A stretch of 64,000 bases of DNA, taken from the NCBI RefSeq assembly GCF_902833145.1, contig NZ_CADFEN010000008.1, positions 62,001-126,000 on the forward strand, written 5' to 3'. The notes beneath the pieces were generated by a model. It saw nothing but the letters and a program-made list of their open reading frames with translations. It was not told the origin of the DNA and made no database searches. The DNA is from Burkholderia sp. BCC0506 (lineage in GTDB: Bacteria; Pseudomonadota; Gammaproteobacteria; Burkholderiales; Burkholderiaceae). Below are positions 46,709-55,108 of this stretch, in pieces; the stretch's first letter is position 1, and the number at the start of each line of letters is the position of its first letter. Made by a program: the position numbers and the translations under genes.

Positions 46709-47839
46709 ATGCAGAACCTCGACAATCCTTCTCACGATCGCGAGGTAGGCAGCGCCGACGCGACGCAGGACACCACGCGCATCGACGATGTCCGCATCGG
46801 CGCCGTGCGTCCGCTGATTTCGCCCGCGCTGCTGCTCGACGAGCTGCCGGTGCCTGCGGCCACGCAGACGCTCGTCGAGGATACGCGCCGCGCGATCGGC
46901 GACATCCTGCACGGCCGCGACGACCGGCTGCTGCTCGTGGTCGGCCCGTGCTCGATCCACGATCACGACCAGGCGCTCGATTACGCGCGTCGCCTGAAGG
47001 CCGCCGCCGACGCGCTGAAGGACGACCTGCTGATCACGATGCGCGTGTATTTCGAGAAGCCGCGCACGACGGTCGGCTGGAAGGGTTACATCAACGATCC
47101 GCGCCTGGACGGCAGCTTCCGCATCAACGAAGGGCTGCGCGCCGCGCGGCAACTGCTGCTCGACATCAACGCGCTCGGCCTGCCCGCATCGACCGAATTC
47201 CTCGACCTGCTGAGTCCGCAGTACATCGCCGACCTGATCGCGTGGGGCGCGATCGGCGCGCGCACGACCGAGAGCCAGAGCCATCGCCAGCTCGCGTCGG
47301 GGCTCAGTTGCCCGATCGGCTTCAAGAACGGCACCGACGGCGGCGTGCAGGTCGCGTCGGACGCGATCGTCGCCGCGGCGGCGAGCCATGCGTTCATGGG
47401 GATGACGAAGATGGGGATGGCCGCGATCTTCGAGACGCGCGGCAACGACGATGCGCACGTGATCCTGCGCGGCGGCAAGAACGGCCCGAACTACGACGCC
47501 GAGCACGTCGAAGCGAGTTGCGCGGTGCTGCGCAAGGCCGGCTTGCGCGAGCAGGTGATGGTCGACTGCTCGCATGCGAACTCGAACAAGTCGCACGAGC
47601 GGCAGATCGAGGTGGCGCAGGATCTCGCGCGGCAGTTGGGGCAGGGCGAGCACCGGATCGTCGGCGTGATGGTGGAAAGCCATCTCGAAGCCGGGCGGCA
47701 GGACCTGAAGCCGGGCGTGCCGCTGAAGTACGGCGTGTCGATCACCGATGCGTGCCTGAGCTGGGCGCAGACGGAGCCGGTGCTCGACGTGCTGGCGGAG
47801 GCGGTGCGGCATCGCAGGGTGTATTCGCGGAATGCGTGA
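46709..47839 (+). CDS. aroG: 3-Deoxy-7-phosphoheptulonate synthase (DAHP synthase, class I)
   Basis: 376 residues. Class I DAHP synthase motifs: LLVVGPCSIHDHDQALDYA, MRVYFEKPRTTVGWKGYINDP, GARTTESQSHRQLASGL, FKNGTDG and the metal ligands in VMVDCSHANSNKSHERQ. It joins erythrose-4-phosphate and PEP in the first shikimate step. The N-terminal 25 residues are longer than in E. coli AroG. A likely -10 (CATAAT, 46658-46663) lies about 46 bases upstream. It stands alone. The paralogue type (Phe-, Tyr- or Trp-sensitive) cannot be told by eye. Confidence 0.94.
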   Translation: MQNLDNPSHDREVGSADATQDTTRIDDVRIGAVRPLISPALLLDELPVPAATQTLVEDTRRAIGDILHGRDDRLLLVVGPCSIHDHDQALDYARRLKAAADALKDDLLITMRVYFEKPRTTVGWKGYINDPRLDGSFRINEGLRAARQLLLDINALGLPASTEFLDLLSPQYIADLIAWGAIGARTTESQSHRQLASGLSCPIGFKNGTDGGVQVASDAIVAAAASHAFMGMTKMGMAAIFETRGNDDAHVILRGGKNGPNYDAEHVEASCAVLRKAGLREQVMVDCSHANSNKSHERQIEVAQDLARQLGQGEHRIVGVMVESHLEAGRQDLKPGVPLKYGVSITDACLSWAQTEPVLDVLAEAVRHRRVYSRNA

Positions 47840-48253
47840 TGCCACGTGGAGGCGCGGCACCCGCCGCGTTGTTCGATGCGCCGCGAAGATCGGATGCACC
47901 AGCGTGCGGTTGTCCTGATCGACAGGCCGCGGCGCCGTTTTTCCGTGCCGCACGCCCCGTCTGTGTGCGCAATCATTGATCCTGATCCGGCTTGCCTCGT
48001 CTGCCACGTTGCACGCTGAACGCACGATCCGGTGATTGCCGCTACCATGAACTCTGTGTTGCACGCCGCGGCCCGGCCATGCCGGTCCGCCACGCACACA
48101 CGCAGTGGCGGCGCGGCCGGCCGCCACGCGCCCGACGAAGCGCGGGGCGGCCATCCGCGGGGCGGCCATCCGCGGGGTGCGCAGCGATCAGGCATTGCAC
48201 CCGCGTCGCTTCGCCCCCGGAATCCACAACAACCGAACCGGAGTGCAACGCAT
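47840..48253. other. Intergenic region between aroG and the PRC-barrel gene
   Basis: 414 bases without a supported gene. It contains the 15-base tandem repeat at 48141-48177 and must hold the promoter of the PRC-barrel gene. No terminator-like hairpin with a T-run was seen after aroG. Confidence 0.5.
48141..48177. repeat. 15-base tandem repeat, about 2.5 copies
   Basis: The unit CGCGGGGCGGCCATC is present twice in full, followed by CGCGGGG. It lies 77-113 bases upstream of the PRC-barrel start codon, in a non-coding stretch. Copy number could vary by slippage. Confidence 0.85.
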
Positions 48254-48682
48254 ATGAAGTTCTACAAGACCCTCATCGCAGCAACTGTCCTCGCGTCGAG
48301 CGTCAGCGCACACGCGCAGATCGCGGGCGCGCAGCCGATCAGCGTGACCGTCGAGCAATCGCAGGCGCTGCTCGAAGGCTGGAGCGTGAAGAAGAGCGTG
48401 CTCGGCAAGACCGTGTACAACGACGAGAACCAGAAAGTCGGCAAGGTGCGCGACCTGATCGTCGCGCCGGACGGCTCGGTGTCGGCCGCGATCGTGTCGG
48501 CCGGCGGCTTCCTCGGCGTGGCCGCGCACGACGTCGCGGTGCCGATCGCGTCGCTCGACGTGCGCAACGGCAACATCTACCTGCCGGGCGCGACGAAGGA
48601 GGCGCTGAAGGCCACGCCGGCGTTCCAGTATGCGAAGGTGCCGTCGCCGCCGAAGCCGAAGAAGCTCGACGAAAAGCACTGA
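48254..48682 (+). CDS. Exported PRC-barrel domain protein
   Basis: 142 residues from the ATG at 48254 (an open extension upstream lacks a ribosome site). The signal peptide ends SAHAQ. The PRC-barrel follows: VLGKTVYNDENQKVGKVRDLIVAPDGSVSAAIVSAGGFLGVAAHDVAVPIASL. The C-terminus is Lys/Pro-rich. Found widely in Burkholderia; the barrel is thought to be a protein- or RNA-contacting module. Role unknown, periplasmic. Confidence 0.87.
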   Translation: MKFYKTLIAATVLASSVSAHAQIAGAQPISVTVEQSQALLEGWSVKKSVLGKTVYNDENQKVGKVRDLIVAPDGSVSAAIVSAGGFLGVAAHDVAVPIASLDVRNGNIYLPGATKEALKATPAFQYAKVPSPPKPKKLDEKH

Positions 48683-48738
48683 TTTGCCGTATCGCGCGGC
48701 ACGCGTCGTGCGTCGCGTGCCGCGCGTCCTTGCGACGG

Positions 48739-49491
48739 TCAGGTTGCGTCGAGTCCGCCGTCGACCGTGATCACCTGCCCCGTCATCCATGCCGCCTGCG
48801 GCGACGCGAGCGACACGATCCAGTTCGCGACGTCCGCGGGCTCGCCGCGCCGGCCAAGCGGAATGCGCGTGCGCTCCTGCGCCTTGATTGCTTCGATGTC
48901 GGGTGCTGACAGCTTCATCCGTTCCGACAGGAAGTCCGTTTCCGTCGGGCCCGCCGCGACGGCGTTCACGCGTACGCCCGCCGATGCGAGCTCGAGCGCC
49001 CAGCAGCGCGTCAGATGCTCGAGCGCGGCCTTGCTCGCCGCATAGTGCGACAACAGCGCCGCGGCCTTGTGTCCGAACGTGCTCGACACGTTGACGATGC
49101 TGCCGCGGGCTGCTTTCAGATGCGGCAACGCGGCGGCCGCGAGCATCGACGGTCCGAGCGTATTGACTGAAAAGATCGCGCTGATCGCTTCGAAGGTAGC
49201 CGACCCGAGCGGCAGGATTGCACCTGCGCCCGCATTGTTGACCAGCACATCGAGCTGCCCCGCCAGTGCGACCGCTTCGTCGATCGTGCGCGCGGCGTCG
49301 GCCGGATCGCCGGCATCCGCGACCACGTAGTCGATGCCCGGCGCGCTGCGCGCGGCGGCGGACAGCGCGTCTTCGCGGCGGCCCGTGATGACGACGCGCG
49401 CACCCTCGCGTGCGAACGCGACGGCCGCTGCCAGCCCGATGCCGGCACCGCCGCCGGTAATGAGGACCACCTTGTTGTCGAATGACTGCAT
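48739..49491 (-). CDS. Short-chain dehydrogenase/reductase
   Basis: 250 residues. Classical SDR: TGGGAGIGLAAAVAF, LVNNAGAGAILPLG, VSSTFGHKA and the catalytic YAASKAALEHL, with a TETDF substrate loop and a TVDGG C-terminus. It is the last gene of the minus-strand block around the ECF41 sigma factor; SDR oxidoreductases are among that family's usual partners. Substrate unknown. Confidence 0.9.
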   Translation of the reverse strand: MQSFDNKVVLITGGGAGIGLAAAVAFAREGARVVITGRREDALSAAARSAPGIDYVVADAGDPADAARTIDEAVALAGQLDVLVNNAGAGAILPLGSATFEAISAIFSVNTLGPSMLAAAALPHLKAARGSIVNVSSTFGHKAAALLSHYAASKAALEHLTRCWALELASAGVRVNAVAAGPTETDFLSERMKLSAPDIEAIKAQERTRIPLGRRGEPADVANWIVSLASPQAAWMTGQVITVDGGLDAT

Positions 49492-49531
49492 GATTTTCCC
49501 GTGAAGATGATGGGTTGAACGTGCGTGCCGT

Positions 49532-50047
49532 TTAGCGTTCGTGCGCATCGTCAGTCGGCGCCAGCGTCACCACGTGGCTGATCCCTTCGTGCGCCATCTT
49601 CGTATACGGACTGAAACGCTCGGTGTTGCGGACGAGTTCTTCCGCCACCGCGCGTTCGATGCCCGGAAGCCGCACGCGGATATTTGCGCTCAGCATGAAC
49701 AGGCCGTCCATCGGATCGCGGCAGAAGTCGATCGACGCGGACACCGATGCATCGGCGATCGGCACGCCGGCCCGTGCAGCCAGCAGGCTCAGCGCACCGT
49801 GAAAACACGCCGCATAGCTCGCGGCGAACAGTTGCTCCGGGTTCGGTCCGTCGCCGGGCCCGCCGAGTGCCGGCGGCAGGCGCAGCTCGACATTCAGGCG
49901 CCCGTCGTCGGAACGCGCGACGCCCGATGCGCGGCCGTGCTCAGCCGCGCCGCCCGTGACGGTCACCGTCGTCGAGTACAGCGTCTGCGGTTCTCGTCCG
50001 CGATACCGGTCGAGCAGCGACAGCGGCGGCGGGCGCAGCGGCGTCAT
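49532..50047 (-). CDS. OsmC/Ohr-family protein
   Basis: 171 residues. The OsmC/Ohr fold has the first reactive cysteine in FAASYAACFHGAL; the following GPGDGPNPEQLFAAS lead-in is typical of Ohr. The second cysteine of Ohr, normally in a VCPYSNA-like motif, is replaced by Ser in RFSPYTKM, so classic two-cysteine peroxide reduction may be lost. It lies 25 bases before (downstream of) the NmrA-like gene on the same strand. Confidence 0.85.
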   Translation of the reverse strand: MTPLRPPPLSLLDRYRGREPQTLYSTTVTVTGGAAEHGRASGVARSDDGRLNVELRLPPALGGPGDGPNPEQLFAASYAACFHGALSLLAARAGVPIADASVSASIDFCRDPMDGLFMLSANIRVRLPGIERAVAEELVRNTERFSPYTKMAHEGISHVVTLAPTDDAHER

Positions 50048-50072
50048 GGCGTGCGTGATCCGGTGGCGGGGT

Positions 50073-50828
50073 TCAGCGCGCGAGCGCGTGCTGCCGGAAC
50101 CACGCGTCGAAGGTCGTCGCGCCGAGGCGCGCGCCGGGCGCGGGCACGAGCGTGTCGTCCTGCAGCACGGCGCCGAAGTAGTCGGCGCTGGCGTCGCGCG
50201 TCACCGTGCGCGCGTCGTGCGTCGCCGACAGGAAACTCTCGACCAGATCGGCGATCCGCACGCGTTCCGGGCCGCCGATTTCGGCGATGCCGTTGCGCGG
50301 CGCGTCGAGCGCGAAGTCGGTCACCGCGGCCGCGACGTCGTCCGAGGCGATCGGCTGGAAGTGCGCGGTGCTCAACCGGACCGTATCGCCTTGCGCGCCG
50401 GCCTGCGCGATGGCCCCGACGAATTCGAAGAACTGCGTCGAGCGCACGATCGTGTACGGCACGCCTGCGTCACGGATCAGGTTTTCCTGAATGATCTTGC
50501 CGCGGAAATACGCGCTCTGCTGCAGCCGGTCGGTACCGACCACCGACAACGCGACGTGATGGCGCACGCCGGCCGCGTGCTCCGCGGCGAACAGGTTGCG
50601 CCCCGACGCCTCGAAGAACGCCTTCACGGCCGCTTCCTCGAACGACGGCGAATTCGCGAGATCGACCACGACCTGCGCGCCGGCGAGCGCGTCGTCCAGT
50701 CCCGCCCCCGTGATCGTATCGACGCCCGTCGACGGCGCTGCCGCCACCGCGTCGTGGCCGCGTGCGATCAGATTTCTGACGACCTTGCTGCCGATCAGGC
50801 CGGTACCACCAATCACGACGATTTTCAC
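50073..50828 (-). CDS. NmrA-like NAD(P)-binding protein (atypical SDR)
   Basis: 251 residues from a GTG at 50828, preceded by GGAGAG. The start MKIVVIGGTGLIGSKVVRNL gives the NAD(P)-binding GxxGxxG. Substrate side: SVVGTDRLQQSAYFRGKIIQE and YTIVRSTQFFEFV. It lacks the classical YxxxK, as NmrA and SDR-a5 proteins do. An 'epimerase/NmrA-like' gene is one of the three typical companions of ECF41 sigma factors. Confidence 0.87.
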   Translation of the reverse strand: MKIVVIGGTGLIGSKVVRNLIARGHDAVAAAPSTGVDTITGAGLDDALAGAQVVVDLANSPSFEEAAVKAFFEASGRNLFAAEHAAGVRHHVALSVVGTDRLQQSAYFRGKIIQENLIRDAGVPYTIVRSTQFFEFVGAIAQAGAQGDTVRLSTAHFQPIASDDVAAAVTDFALDAPRNGIAEIGGPERVRIADLVESFLSATHDARTVTRDASADYFGAVLQDDTLVPAPGARLGATTFDAWFRQHALAR

Positions 50829-51033
50829 GATTGCTCTCCTTGAACGGGCGCGCGACATGCGCGCCGCTTGAATCTGCCGAAGCCGGCGCCCATCGCGTTC
50901 GCGCGATCGGGCCACGGCCTTGTCGAACGGCGCAGCGCCATATGCGCGTGCCCGTCGAACAGCCCGCATCGTAGGTATGCGCCGCCCGGTCCGGTAGGGT
51001 CCGGCAGGCCCTCACCGTGTTGCCGTGCATGCA

Positions 51034-52038
51034 TCAATCGACGGTCTCCAGCGGCGCCATCGTCGTCATCGTCGTCAGGCACTGCAGGTCGCGCGCACGC
51101 GTCTGCTCGATCATGTAGTCGATGAACACGCGAATGCGCGTGGGCAAGTGCTTGCGGCTCAGGTAACAGAGATAGTGGCCGCCATCGTCCGGCGCGTGCT
51201 GGCCGAGACAGCTCACCAGCCGGCCGTCGGCGAGCAGGTCGCACACCTGGTACGCGGGCAGTTGCGCGATGCCGAGCCCGTCGAGCGCCGCGCGCACGAC
51301 GAGGTCGATGTCGTTGAACGTGTGATGCGCGGCGAGCTGGCGCTGTTGCGTCACCCCGTCGATCCTGAATTCCCATTCCGTCACGCGGCCCGATGCGGTG
51401 CACAGGTTGATGCAGCGATGCTGCATGAGGTCGTCGACGTGGCGCGGCAAGCCGTGCCGGTGCGCGTACGACGGCGATGCGCAGACGATCATCTGCATCG
51501 GAATCAGCCGGCGCGCGACGATTGCGCTGTCCTCCATGCGGCCGTCGCGAAACGCGACGTCGATGCAGTCGGCGGAGAAGTCGGCCGGGCGGTCGTTCAA
51601 CAGCAGGTCGAGCGTGATGTCCGGATACCGCGCATGGAAATCGCGCAGCAGCGGCGCGACGACCTTGCGGCCGAAGCCCGGCGTCGAACCGATGCGCAGG
51701 TGTCCGCTGGGCGGCCCGCTGCGCAGCTCGCGCATGTCCTCGAGCGCCTGCGCCAGATGCTCGATGCCGGGCCGGCAGTTCTCGTAGAAGAGCTCGCCTT
51801 CGCGCGTCAGCGACATGCTGCGTGTGGTGCGCTGGAACAGGCGTGCGTCGAGCCGGTCCTCGAGCCGTTGCACGTGGCGGCTGACCGACGAGCGCCCGAC
51901 GCCGAGACGATCGGCGGCGCGCGCGAAGCTGCCCTCGGTGACGACGGCGAGGAACGTGACCACGCCGGCATAGCAGGTCGAGAAGCTGCGCGCGAACGGG
52001 TCGTCGGCGTCGGGGCGGCGGATGGAGGTATCAGACAT
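51034..52038 (-). CDS. LysR-family transcriptional regulator
   Basis: 334 residues from the ATG at 52038. The winged helix (TFLAVVTEGSFARAADRLGVGRSSVSRHVQRLEDRLDARLFQRTTRSMSLT) and effector domain (RIGSTPGFGRKVVAPLLRDFHARYPDITLDLLLND) are complete. The ECF41-like promoter element at 52074-52100 points into this gene, so it may be a second-tier regulator of the sigma-factor response. The alternative longer start at 52113 would overlap that promoter. Confidence 0.88.
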   Translation of the reverse strand: MSDTSIRRPDADDPFARSFSTCYAGVVTFLAVVTEGSFARAADRLGVGRSSVSRHVQRLEDRLDARLFQRTTRSMSLTREGELFYENCRPGIEHLAQALEDMRELRSGPPSGHLRIGSTPGFGRKVVAPLLRDFHARYPDITLDLLLNDRPADFSADCIDVAFRDGRMEDSAIVARRLIPMQMIVCASPSYAHRHGLPRHVDDLMQHRCINLCTASGRVTEWEFRIDGVTQQRQLAAHHTFNDIDLVVRAALDGLGIAQLPAYQVCDLLADGRLVSCLGQHAPDDGGHYLCYLSRKHLPTRIRVFIDYMIEQTRARDLQCLTTMTTMAPLETVD

Positions 52039-52073
52039 GGAGGCGCTGGAATCGTGGTGTCCGTATGCGACTA

Positions 52074-52100
52074 GACGTTTCAGCGCTGCCGCCTGTGACA
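52074..52100 (-). promoter_or_regulatory. ECF41-like promoter element upstream of the LysR gene
   Basis: Read on the minus strand, TGTCACA (complement of 52094-52100) is followed after exactly 16 bases by CGTC (complement of 52074-52077). This is the reported ECF41 consensus for the -35 and -10 boxes. The LysR start codon is 36 bases further on. An ECF41-type sigma gene lies 1.3 kb upstream on the same strand. Confidence 0.65.
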
Positions 52101-52149
52101 CCGCCCGCCGCATTTCTTCAAAAAAAGGGCGTGGCGGCGTGCGAGCCGG

Positions 52150-52554
52150 TTATTTTTCCGGCACGAGCACGGGCGCGCCCTTGTCCTTCAACAGCAGCAC
52201 GATGAACTTCGCGGGCCGCGTCCGGCTCGCGTTGCGTCCGACCGTGTGCAGGTCGTTCGGGCCCTCGTAGAAGGTCTGGCCCGGTTTCAGCGTGACGGGC
52301 GCGCCGCCCTTCACCTGCATCACGATCGACCCTTCGACCACATAGACGAACGCGTCGGCGTGGTGACGGTGGACCGGGTCGACCGCGCCGGGCGGATACT
52401 CGACCGAGATCATCGTCGCTTCCTTGCCCGGGTACGCGTCGAGCGGCTTCGTCATCAACGGCGTGACGATGGCCGAGGGCGCCGCGCGAACGGCGCCGGT
52501 CGCGGCGCCCGCGATGACGAGCGCGGACGCGATCAGCTGTTTCATGCGAATCAT
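52150..52554 (-). CDS. Exported cupin-domain protein
   Basis: 134 residues. The signal peptide ends GAVRAAP (an ATG nine bases later is a possible start). Single cupin: VDPVHRHHADAFVYVVEGSIVMQV with metal-type His residues, and GQTFYEGPNDLHTVGRNAS for the second motif. Likely a small periplasmic metal-binding enzyme or binding protein. It lies between the sigma-factor/CMD genes and the LysR gene and may be part of the same response. Confidence 0.85.
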   Translation of the reverse strand: MIRMKQLIASALVIAGAATGAVRAAPSAIVTPLMTKPLDAYPGKEATMISVEYPPGAVDPVHRHHADAFVYVVEGSIVMQVKGGAPVTLKPGQTFYEGPNDLHTVGRNASRTRPAKFIVLLLKDKGAPVLVPEK

Positions 52555-52630
52555 GGTGGTGGCTTCCGGTGGGCCGCCGGCCGACGGCCGGCAGCGAGGG
52601 AGGGGCGTGGCCTGCCGTCGGGCGCGCCCG

Positions 52631-53110
52631 TCAGGCGAGATTGGCCTTGTCGAGGCCGAACGCCTTGTCGGACGAGCCTGGCACGGTCCGGAACGCGACA
52701 TTGGCGCGGTTCCAGCCGTTGATCGCCACCACTTCGAACGTCAGGTCCGACAATTCCTGCTCGGAGAACTGGCCGCGCACGCGGTCGTAGAGGTCGTCCG
52801 GCACGCCGTGCGCGGGCAGGGTCGTCAGCACCTCGGTCCACGCGAGCGCGGCCCGTTCGCGCGGCGAGAAGAGCGTCGATTCGCGCCACGTCGCCAGATG
52901 ATGCAGGCGCAGCTCGCGCTCGCCGTGGATGCGCGCCTCCTTCACGTGCATGTCGACGCAGAACGCACAGCCGTTGATCTGCGAGGCCCGGACGGACACG
53001 AGATCGCGGATCGATTCCTCGATCGCGCTGTTGCGCAGCAGGTTGCTCAGTTCGAGGAATTTCCGGAACAGCTCGGGCGACTGTTGAATGTAGTTGAGAC
53101 GCTGCGTCAT
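52631..53110 (-). CDS. Carboxymuconolactone decarboxylase family protein (AhpD-like)
   Basis: 159 residues. The peroxidase-type motif is intact: QINGCAFCVDMHVKEAR has the CxxC and following His typical of AhpD-like proteins; EVVAINGWNRANVAFRTVPG is the usual C-terminal helix. It would act as an alkyl hydroperoxidase or thiol oxidoreductase. Carboxymuconolactone decarboxylases are the commonest target genes of ECF41 sigma factors, and one such gene lies 194 bases upstream. Confidence 0.9.
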   Translation of the reverse strand: MTQRLNYIQQSPELFRKFLELSNLLRNSAIEESIRDLVSVRASQINGCAFCVDMHVKEARIHGERELRLHHLATWRESTLFSPRERAALAWTEVLTTLPAHGVPDDLYDRVRGQFSEQELSDLTFEVVAINGWNRANVAFRTVPGSSDKAFGLDKANLA

Positions 53111-53304
53111 GATTTCTCCTGGCGACGAAGAGGCTGGCCCGCGTGGCGCGGGTGTCGTGGGCGGCAGGGCGCCGCGCGAAATCATCTTAGGAGTGTGCAC
53201 CGGGGCGCGGTAGCCACGCACAGGGACGCATCGTGTTGCGCGCGCTGCACCAATCCGGGCTCGACGGCGAGCGCGGCCAGCGCCGGCGCGCGGCGATGCG
53301 CGAG

Positions 53305-54189
53305 TCAGCCGGCGGCGCAGGCGCTCGCGATCCGGGCGAGCTTCTCCGGGTTGCGCTGCACGAGAATCCGGCCGATGCGCGTGCCGTCGGTGTCGAACGA
53401 CATCGCCGCTTCGAGTTGCCCGTCGATGAAACGCAGCAGCGCCCACTGGCCGTTCAGCACGACCGGCCGCATCTCGACACCGCTGCCGCAGCGCAACCAG
53501 GTCGCATAGAACAGTTGAGCGATCCGCCGGCCGCCGACCATCGGTTTCGGGAAGCTCTGGACGTGACCGCCGCCGTCGCCGATCAGCATCGCGTCTTCGG
53601 CGAGCAGCGCCTGGATCGACGGGAAGTCGCCTTGCGCGAGTGCATGCGTGAACGTCTGCAGCAGCCGGCGATGCGTTTCGTGCGGCACCGCGTGCCGCGG
53701 CTGGGTATCGTCGCGCAGCCGCGCGCGGGCCCGGCTGACGAGCTGACGGCACGCGGCTTCGGTCTTGCCGATCGCGTCGGCGATCCGGTCGTAGTCGAAT
53801 TCGAAGATTTCATGCAGCAGGAACGCCGCGCGCGCTTCCGGCGTCAGCCGTTCGAGCAACAGCAGGTACGCGACCGATACGTCGTTCGCGCGCTCCATCA
53901 TTTCCTCGGGCGTCGCGGGCGATTCGCCAAGCTCCGGTTCGGGCAGCCACATACCCGTATAGTGCTCGCGCCGGAGCTTCGCCGCGCGCAGGCGATCGAT
54001 CGACGTCCGCGTCGTGACCGAGACGAGCCACGCCTCCGCGTTCTCGATACCGTCGTGCGCCGCGTCGTGCCAGCGCAGCCATACGTCCTGCACGATGTCC
54101 TCGGCATCCGCGACGGAGCCGAGCATCCGGTACGCGATCTTCTGCAGGCGCGGACGCAGCGCGTGGAAGATTTGTGCGTCGTCGGTCAT
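53305..54189 (-). CDS. ECF sigma factor of the ECF41/SigJ group with fused SnoaL domain
   Basis: 294 residues. Region 2 (LRPRLQKIAYRMLGSVADAEDIVQDVWLRW) and region 4 (EARAAFLLHEIFEFDYDRIADAIGKTEAACRQLVSRARARLR) form the sigma core. About 100 extra C-terminal residues make a SnoaL/NTF2-like domain (LAQGDFPSIQALLAEDAMLIGDGGG; NPEKLARIASACA). In ECF41 the extra domain replaces an anti-sigma factor as regulator, and none is encoded here. Its stop side faces the CMD gene; its start overlaps the end of the dapF-like gene by four bases (ATGA). Confidence 0.92.
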   Translation of the reverse strand: MTDDAQIFHALRPRLQKIAYRMLGSVADAEDIVQDVWLRWHDAAHDGIENAEAWLVSVTTRTSIDRLRAAKLRREHYTGMWLPEPELGESPATPEEMMERANDVSVAYLLLLERLTPEARAAFLLHEIFEFDYDRIADAIGKTEAACRQLVSRARARLRDDTQPRHAVPHETHRRLLQTFTHALAQGDFPSIQALLAEDAMLIGDGGGHVQSFPKPMVGGRRIAQLFYATWLRCGSGVEMRPVVLNGQWALLRFIDGQLEAAMSFDTDGTRIGRILVQRNPEKLARIASACAAG

Positions 54190-54998
54190 GACAGCCACAC
54201 CCCGCTGAACCCGAACGTCACGGGCCCGCTCAGGAACACGCTGCCGGCGCCATGCCATCGAACGACGACGTCGCCGCCGTCGCATGTCACGCGCACGGTC
54301 TCGTCGAGCAGCCCGCGCCGGATGCCGTTGACCACCGCGGCGCACGAACACGAGCCGGAGCCGAGCGGCACGCCGCCGCCGCGTTCCCAGATACGCAGAC
54401 GAATGTGCGTGCGATCGATCACCTGAACGACATGCACGTTGGTTTTCAGCGGAAACAGCGGATGCGTTTCGGTCGACGGACCGAGCGCTTCGAGGTCGAC
54501 CGCCTCGGCATCGTCGACGAAGAACGTGCAATGTGGATTGCCCATGCTGCACGCGGCCGGCGCGCCGGGCAGCGGCAGCGCGAGCGTATCGACGGCTTCC
54601 GAGACCGGCACGTCCTGCCAGTCGAGCCGCGGCGCGCCCATTTCGACCTGGATCAGCCCGTCTGCCTCCTGCGCACAGTGCAGGCGCCCGCGATTCGTGC
54701 GCAGCACGACCGACGCCGCGCCGGTTTCCCGCATCAGCTTCCACGCGACGCCGCGTGTCGCGCTGCCGCAGGTATCGAGCGCCGAGCCGTCCGGGTTCCG
54801 GAATGCGACGCGGGCCGCCGCGTCGTCGCAGTCCGAGATCACCGCGAGCTGGTTGAAGCCGATGCCGCGATGCCGATCGCCCATGCGCCGCGCGAGGTCG
54901 CGATCGATGCGCTGCGCGGGATCGTGTCCCTGCCCGCGCAGGTCGACGATGACGAAGTCATCGCCATTCGCGTTCATCTTCTGAAATGCGAGCGGCAT
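54186..54998 (-). CDS. DapF-like epimerase with altered active site
   Basis: 270 residues from the ATG at 54998. The diaminopimelate-epimerase fold is clear: KMNANGDDFVIVDL, DRHRGIGFNQLAV, NPDGSALDTCGSATRG with the first catalytic cysteine (Cys77), and WERGGGVPLGSGSCSCAAVV. In true DapF the last motif is ERGxGETxACGxGACAA. Here the Glu-Thr is Val-Pro and the second catalytic Cys is aligned with Ser214. It may be a different epimerase/isomerase or inactive. Lysine synthesis surely uses another copy. It is translationally coupled to the sigma factor gene. Confidence 0.8.
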   Translation of the reverse strand: MPLAFQKMNANGDDFVIVDLRGQGHDPAQRIDRDLARRMGDRHRGIGFNQLAVISDCDDAAARVAFRNPDGSALDTCGSATRGVAWKLMRETGAASVVLRTNRGRLHCAQEADGLIQVEMGAPRLDWQDVPVSEAVDTLALPLPGAPAACSMGNPHCTFFVDDAEAVDLEALGPSTETHPLFPLKTNVHVVQVIDRTHIRLRIWERGGGVPLGSGSCSCAAVVNGIRRGLLDETVRVTCDGGDVVVRWHGAGSVFLSGPVTFGFSGVWLS

Positions 54999-55084
54999 GG
55001 CGGTTCCGGAGTGGGGGCAGGCGAATACTGTACGTGGCTCGCCGGTCGCGGGCAATCGTCGCCCGACGAGGCGCGCGCGCCAAC

Positions 55085-55108
55085 GATCTACGTAATTCTA
55101 CGTAGATC
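55085..55108. promoter_or_regulatory. Large inverted repeat upstream of cstA
   Basis: GATCTACGTA-ATTC-TACGTAGATC is a perfect 10-4-10 inverted repeat, 160 bases before cstA and 87 bases before the dapF-like gene. A third TACGTA follows at 55113-55118. It is a probable operator for whichever gene transcribes from this divergent region. No regulator gene adjoins it. Confidence 0.7.

Noticed and set aside
48141-48177. Possible CRISPR array
   Set aside because: Units are directly adjacent without spacers and only 15 bases long, so it is a plain tandem repeat.
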